NCBI GenBank assembly: GCA_947371715.1
Contig: CANBQQ010000101.1
Location: 1-8,973 of the forward strand
Direction: 5' to 3'
DNA: 8,973 nucleotides
From: Flavipsychrobacter stenotrophus
GTDB taxonomy: Bacteria > Bacteroidota > Bacteroidia > Chitinophagales > Chitinophagaceae
In this document: positions 6,794 to 8,973 of the stretch, one piece after another
Position numbering within the stretch: the stretch's first letter is position 1
Layout of the letters: each line of letters starts with the position of its first letter
Position numbers and translations under genes: made by a program
Notes under the pieces: model-generated
Seen by the model: the letters and a program-made list of their open reading frames with translations, nothing else
Database searches by the model: none
What the model was told of the DNA's origin: nothing

Positions 6794-7255
6794 ATGAAAA
6801 TATATACACTACATAGGGAGCAATTCTTACCAATATCGCTGAAAGAAGCCTGGGATTTCTTTTCTACACCTTTAAATCTCGAAAAGATCACACCGGCCGA
6901 AATGGGTTTTGTTGTCCTCACTGATGTAAAAGGCAAAAGTATCTATAAGGGAATGCTTATTGAGTACCGTGTTTCCCCGCTGCTAGGAATAAAAATGAAA
7001 TGGGTAACCGAAATTGGTGATGTAAGTGAGCCTTATAAATTTGTTGATAATCAATTGAAAGGTCCTTATGCATTGTGGGAACATACCCATACTTTCAAAG
7101 AAGTGGACGGTGGTGTGCTGATGTATGACGATGTGAGATATGCGATTCCATTGGGTATACTTGGTGAGATAGCTCATGTATTGGTGGTAAAAAACAAATT
7201 GAAAAGTATCTTTGATTTCAGGGGCGAAACGCTCAAAAAATATTTTAAAGGATAA
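6794..7255 (+). CDS. SRPBCC-fold ligand-binding protein of unknown role in the crt operon
   Basis: A 153-residue protein with the pattern of the SRPBCC (START/Bet v1-like) helix-grip fold, in which a beta sheet wraps a long C-terminal helix to form a deep hydrophobic pocket. Typical signs are the N-terminal strand and helix FLPISLKEAWDFFSTPLNLE (11-30), the edge-strand run MLIEYRVSPLLGIKMKWVTE (54-73), the GPYALWEHTHTF segment (90-101) and the final helix around 124-151. No catalytic residues or signal peptide are evident. It lies between idi (9 bp) and crtZ (4 bp), so it is co-transcribed with the pigment genes. A carrier, chaperone or accessory factor for a carotenoid or prenyl intermediate is a reasonable inference, not something the sequence shows. 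The fold is confident, the role unknown. Confidence 0.8.
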   Translation: MKIYTLHREQFLPISLKEAWDFFSTPLNLEKITPAEMGFVVLTDVKGKSIYKGMLIEYRVSPLLGIKMKWVTEIGDVSEPYKFVDNQLKGPYALWEHTHTFKEVDGGVLMYDDVRYAIPLGILGEIAHVLVVKNKLKSIFDFRGETLKKYFKG

Positions 7256-7259
7256 GCGT

Positions 7260-7736
7260 ATGTGGATGTATAATGCACTTATTATATTGGCAACCTTCGT
7301 GGGTATGGAAGGGGTGGCGTGGTGCGCGCACAAGTTTTTAATGCATGGTTTCTTATGGAACCTGCATGAGGATCATCATAAAAAGAACCCCACGTCTTTT
7401 TTTGAAAAGAACGATTATTTCTTTGTCATCTTCGCGGCACCGGGAATTGCTTGCCTTGCTATAGGTACGTTCTATGCACCATTGTATTGGCTTATGTTCA
7501 TTGGCACAGGTATTACCATTTATGGTTTTGCCTATTTTATGGTGCACGATATTTTCATTCATCAGCGTTTTAAGATATTAAGGAATTCAGATAATTTCTA
7601 TTTCAGGGCGATACGCAGGGCACATAAAATGCACCACAAACACCTGGATAAAGAAGAAGGAGAATGCTTTGGAATGTTGTGGGTGCCATTAAAGTACTTC
7701 ATCGAGGCGCTAAAACGAAACAAGATACATGCCTGA
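7260..7736 (+). CDS. crtZ: Beta-carotene hydroxylase (fatty acid hydroxylase-like di-iron membrane protein)
   Basis: Expected to hydroxylate the C3 of both beta rings, turning beta-carotene via beta-cryptoxanthin into zeaxanthin at the membrane. Histidine clusters that bind the di-iron centre are HKFLMH (24-29), HEDHH (36-40), HDIFIH (96-101) and HKMHHKH (122-128), the standard CrtZ arrangement. Hydrophobic segments cover about residues 5-20 and 53-95. The 158-residue length is normal. I start at the ATG of 7260-7262: a longer frame from 7212 would add 16 residues overlapping the end of the SRPBCC gene, in a charged non-conserved stretch, whereas the 7260 start sits 4 bp after that stop. The end overlaps the cyclase start by 8 bp. 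A ketolase is unlikely given the shorter length and CrtZ-type histidine spacing. Confidence 0.92.
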   Translation: MWMYNALIILATFVGMEGVAWCAHKFLMHGFLWNLHEDHHKKNPTSFFEKNDYFFVIFAAPGIACLAIGTFYAPLYWLMFIGTGITIYGFAYFMVHDIFIHQRFKILRNSDNFYFRAIRRAHKMHHKHLDKEEGECFGMLWVPLKYFIEALKRNKIHA

Positions 7737-8448
7737 TCAATATACTTATCTGGCGGTAGATTTTTTCTGTATCATCTTTCCGTTCATTTTTTCATTTTTC
7801 CCTCGTTTTAATTTTATAAGGGAGTGGCGATATTTTGTATTGCCATGCTTGTTTACAGCTTTGTTTTTTATAGCCTGGGATGTATTTTTTACATACCTGG
7901 GTGTATGGGGGTTTAACCCTCAGTATGTGCTCGGGTACTTCTGGTTTGGATTGCCACTTGAGGAATATCTCTTCTTTATTTGTATACCTTATGCTTGTGT
8001 ATTCACTTACCATTGCCTCGGTTTATTCTTCACTTTCTCAGCTGCCCGTCATACTATACTGGTTAAATGGGTACTGATAGGGCTGTTGACTTTGGTAGGA
8101 CTCATGTTTCTGCCGAGGTTGTATACATCGGTCACCTTCATCTTATTGGCGGCTTTTCTTTCATTTTTGTCCTATAAGAAAGTATCCTACCTGCCGCAGT
8201 TCTTCTTTTGCTATTTCCTTATTCTTATACCGTTCTTTATCTCAAATGGTATACTTACAGGCAGTATTTTGCAACGTACAGTTGTAATGTATAGCCGTCA
8301 CCACAACCTGGGCATCCGTATGTTTACAATTCCGCTGGAAGATGCGTTTTATGGCATGCTCTTATTATTGATGAATACATCGGGATACGAGTACATGAAA
8401 AGACGCTCCCTTGCCAAACAAAATCAAGAGATTACTGTTGGTAAATAA
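7729..8448 (+). CDS. crtY: Lycopene cyclase, fused CrtYcd type
   Basis: An integral membrane protein of 239 residues expected to cyclise both ends of lycopene to beta-carotene. It is very hydrophobic, with about seven membrane segments. It carries the two related halves of the heterodimeric CrtYc/CrtYd family joined in one chain: PLEEYLFFI at 76-84 in the first half and IPLEDAFYG at 201-209 in the second. The acidic residues in these motifs are the presumed catalytic groups. It is unrelated to the FAD-dependent CrtY/CrtL cyclases of proteobacteria and plants; the gene symbol is given by function. It is the last gene of the operon and overlaps crtZ by 8 bp. No strong terminator follows before the next gene, so some read-through is possible. 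Confidence 0.92.
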   Translation: MPDQYTYLAVDFFCIIFPFIFSFFPRFNFIREWRYFVLPCLFTALFFIAWDVFFTYLGVWGFNPQYVLGYFWFGLPLEEYLFFICIPYACVFTYHCLGLFFTFSAARHTILVKWVLIGLLTLVGLMFLPRLYTSVTFILLAAFLSFLSYKKVSYLPQFFFCYFLILIPFFISNGILTGSILQRTVVMYSRHHNLGIRMFTIPLEDAFYGMLLLLMNTSGYEYMKRRSLAKQNQEITVGK

Positions 8449-8479
8449 TTATTGGGGTGAAGCGCTTAAACCTTTTGTG

Positions 8480-8487
8480 TAATTTTA
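8480..8487 (+). promoter_or_regulatory. Possible -7 element before the right-edge outer-membrane receptor gene
   Basis: TAATTTTA fits TAnnTTTG except for the last base and lies 16-25 bp before the possible ATG codons at 8504 and 8513. The only upstream TTG (8452-8454) is 25 bp away, too far for a typical -33 box, so the call is weak. TTTGTGTAATT at 8474-8484 loosely resembles the repeat units before crtI but occurs singly. Confidence 0.25.
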
Positions 8488-8512
8488 TGTCCCATTACGT
8501 CTAATGTACACA

Positions 8513-8973
8513 ATGATGCACACTCGCCTTTCCTTTTTCCTTTTCAGTTTCTTGTTTCTTTCCCTTAATTCTTTTGCGCAACCTTTTAATATAACCGGCA
8601 GGGTTATAGATGTTACCGATACTACAGCATTGATAGGCGTTACTGTAATTGTAAAAAGTGCTACTGATTCTACATTGCCTGTAAATGGCAGTGTTACCGA
8701 TGCAGATGGTAACTTCAGCGTGGCGGGTGTGAATGCGGGAACTTACAAAGTGACATTTGCTTATGTGGGGTATAAAACGGCTAATCAAACTATGACAGTT
8801 TCGGCTGCTGATGTGGCGTTGGGTACTGTAAAACTGCTTAATGCCAATAAGGAGTTGAAAGGGGTAACCATAAAGGACAAACAAACGCGGGCAACACAAC
8901 TTGGAGATACCAGTCAATTTAATGCCGATGCATATAAGACACACCCCGATGCAAGTGCTGAAGACCTGGTGAC
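8513..8973 (+). CDS. TonB-receptor-like outer-membrane beta-barrel protein, N-terminal part
   Basis: An open frame of 153 codons runs off the right edge. Residues 1-23 are a signal peptide: MMHTR, then a Phe/Leu-rich core, then NSFAQ. Residues about 27-105 form a carboxypeptidase-regulatory-like beta-sandwich (ITGRVID, LIGVTVIVK, VTDADGNFSVAGVNAGTYKV, FAYVGYKT), the usual N-terminal domain of Bacteroidota TonB-dependent receptors. After VTIKDKQT the segment GDTSQFNADAY, then DASAEDLV, is the start of a plug-like domain as in the large outer-membrane beta-barrel family proteins of this phylum. Most of the protein, typically 800-900 residues, lies outside. In-frame ATGs occur at 8504, 8513 and 8516; the signal peptide works from any of them and I chose 8513. 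It begins about 65 bp after crtY on the same strand. The substrate is unknown, and a link with carotenoids is not shown. Confidence 0.85.
   Translation, partial: MMHTRLSFFLFSFLFLSLNSFAQPFNITGRVIDVTDTTALIGVTVIVKSATDSTLPVNGSVTDADGNFSVAGVNAGTYKVTFAYVGYKTANQTMTVSAADVALGTVKLLNANKELKGVTIKDKQTRATQLGDTSQFNADAYKTHPDASAEDLV

Noticed and set aside
7212..7259. Longer crtZ start at 7212
   Set aside because: It would overlap the SRPBCC gene by over 40 bp and add a charged stretch not expected in CrtZ; the ATG at 7260 follows the previous stop directly.
8505..8510. TGTACA, resembling half of known LitR/CarH operators in other phyla
   Set aside because: A single 6-bp palindrome with no second copy at a sensible distance; the repeats at the regulator and crtI are a different sequence.
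8501..8944. Minus-strand frame of 147 codons at the right edge
   Set aside because: Antisense to the signal peptide and carboxypeptidase-regulatory-like domain of the receptor gene.

Overview
The window looks like chromosomal DNA of a Bacteroidota bacterium, most likely from the Chitinophagaceae/Sphingobacteriia side; this lineage is inferred from style, not from a database match. Supporting signs are the near absence of Shine-Dalgarno sequences, AT-rich leaders, a promoter of the TTTG-N19-TAnnTTTG type, a right-edge outer-membrane receptor with an N-terminal carboxypeptidase-regulatory-like domain, and a carotenoid cluster pairing a CarH/LitR-like MerR regulator with a fused CrtYcd-type lycopene cyclase.

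Left part (1-1949, minus strand): the 5' part of a minimal nucleotidyltransferase of the MNT/MntA antitoxin type runs off the left edge (1-274). A family-2 glycosyltransferase (1173-1949) and a NodB-type polysaccharide deacetylase (396-1148) form a two-gene envelope-sugar unit transcribed leftward. Middle (2138-2838, plus strand): a good Bacteroidota promoter, a secreted 188-residue predicted outer-membrane beta-barrel protein of unknown role, and a perfect 12-bp GAAA-loop terminator that insulates it from the next genes.

Right part (2985-8448, plus strand): a compact carotenoid locus in the order MerR/B12-type regulator, crtI, crtB, idi, an SRPBCC-domain gene, crtZ, crtY. From crtI on, the genes overlap or lie within 10 bp and are probably one transcript. 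Idi balances IPP and DMAPP, CrtB condenses two GGPP to phytoene, CrtI desaturates phytoene to lycopene, CrtY cyclises it to beta-carotene and CrtZ hydroxylates it, so zeaxanthin is the expected product. No GGPP synthase (crtE) or ketolase (crtW) lies in the window. The regulator keeps the Trp-x9-Glu-His signature of photosensory CarH proteins. Tandem 11-bp AT-rich repeats overlap the putative -7 elements in front of both the regulator and crtI, suggesting light/B12-controlled autoregulation and operon control. Both of these genes lack an upstream ATG and appear to start with TTG.

Right edge (8504-8973): the start of a second outer-membrane protein, a TonB-receptor-like barrel with signal peptide and carboxypeptidase-regulatory domain, cut off by the window end. 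No RNA genes, CRISPR arrays, insertion sequences or origins were recognised, and no gene-free stretch exceeds 300 bases.
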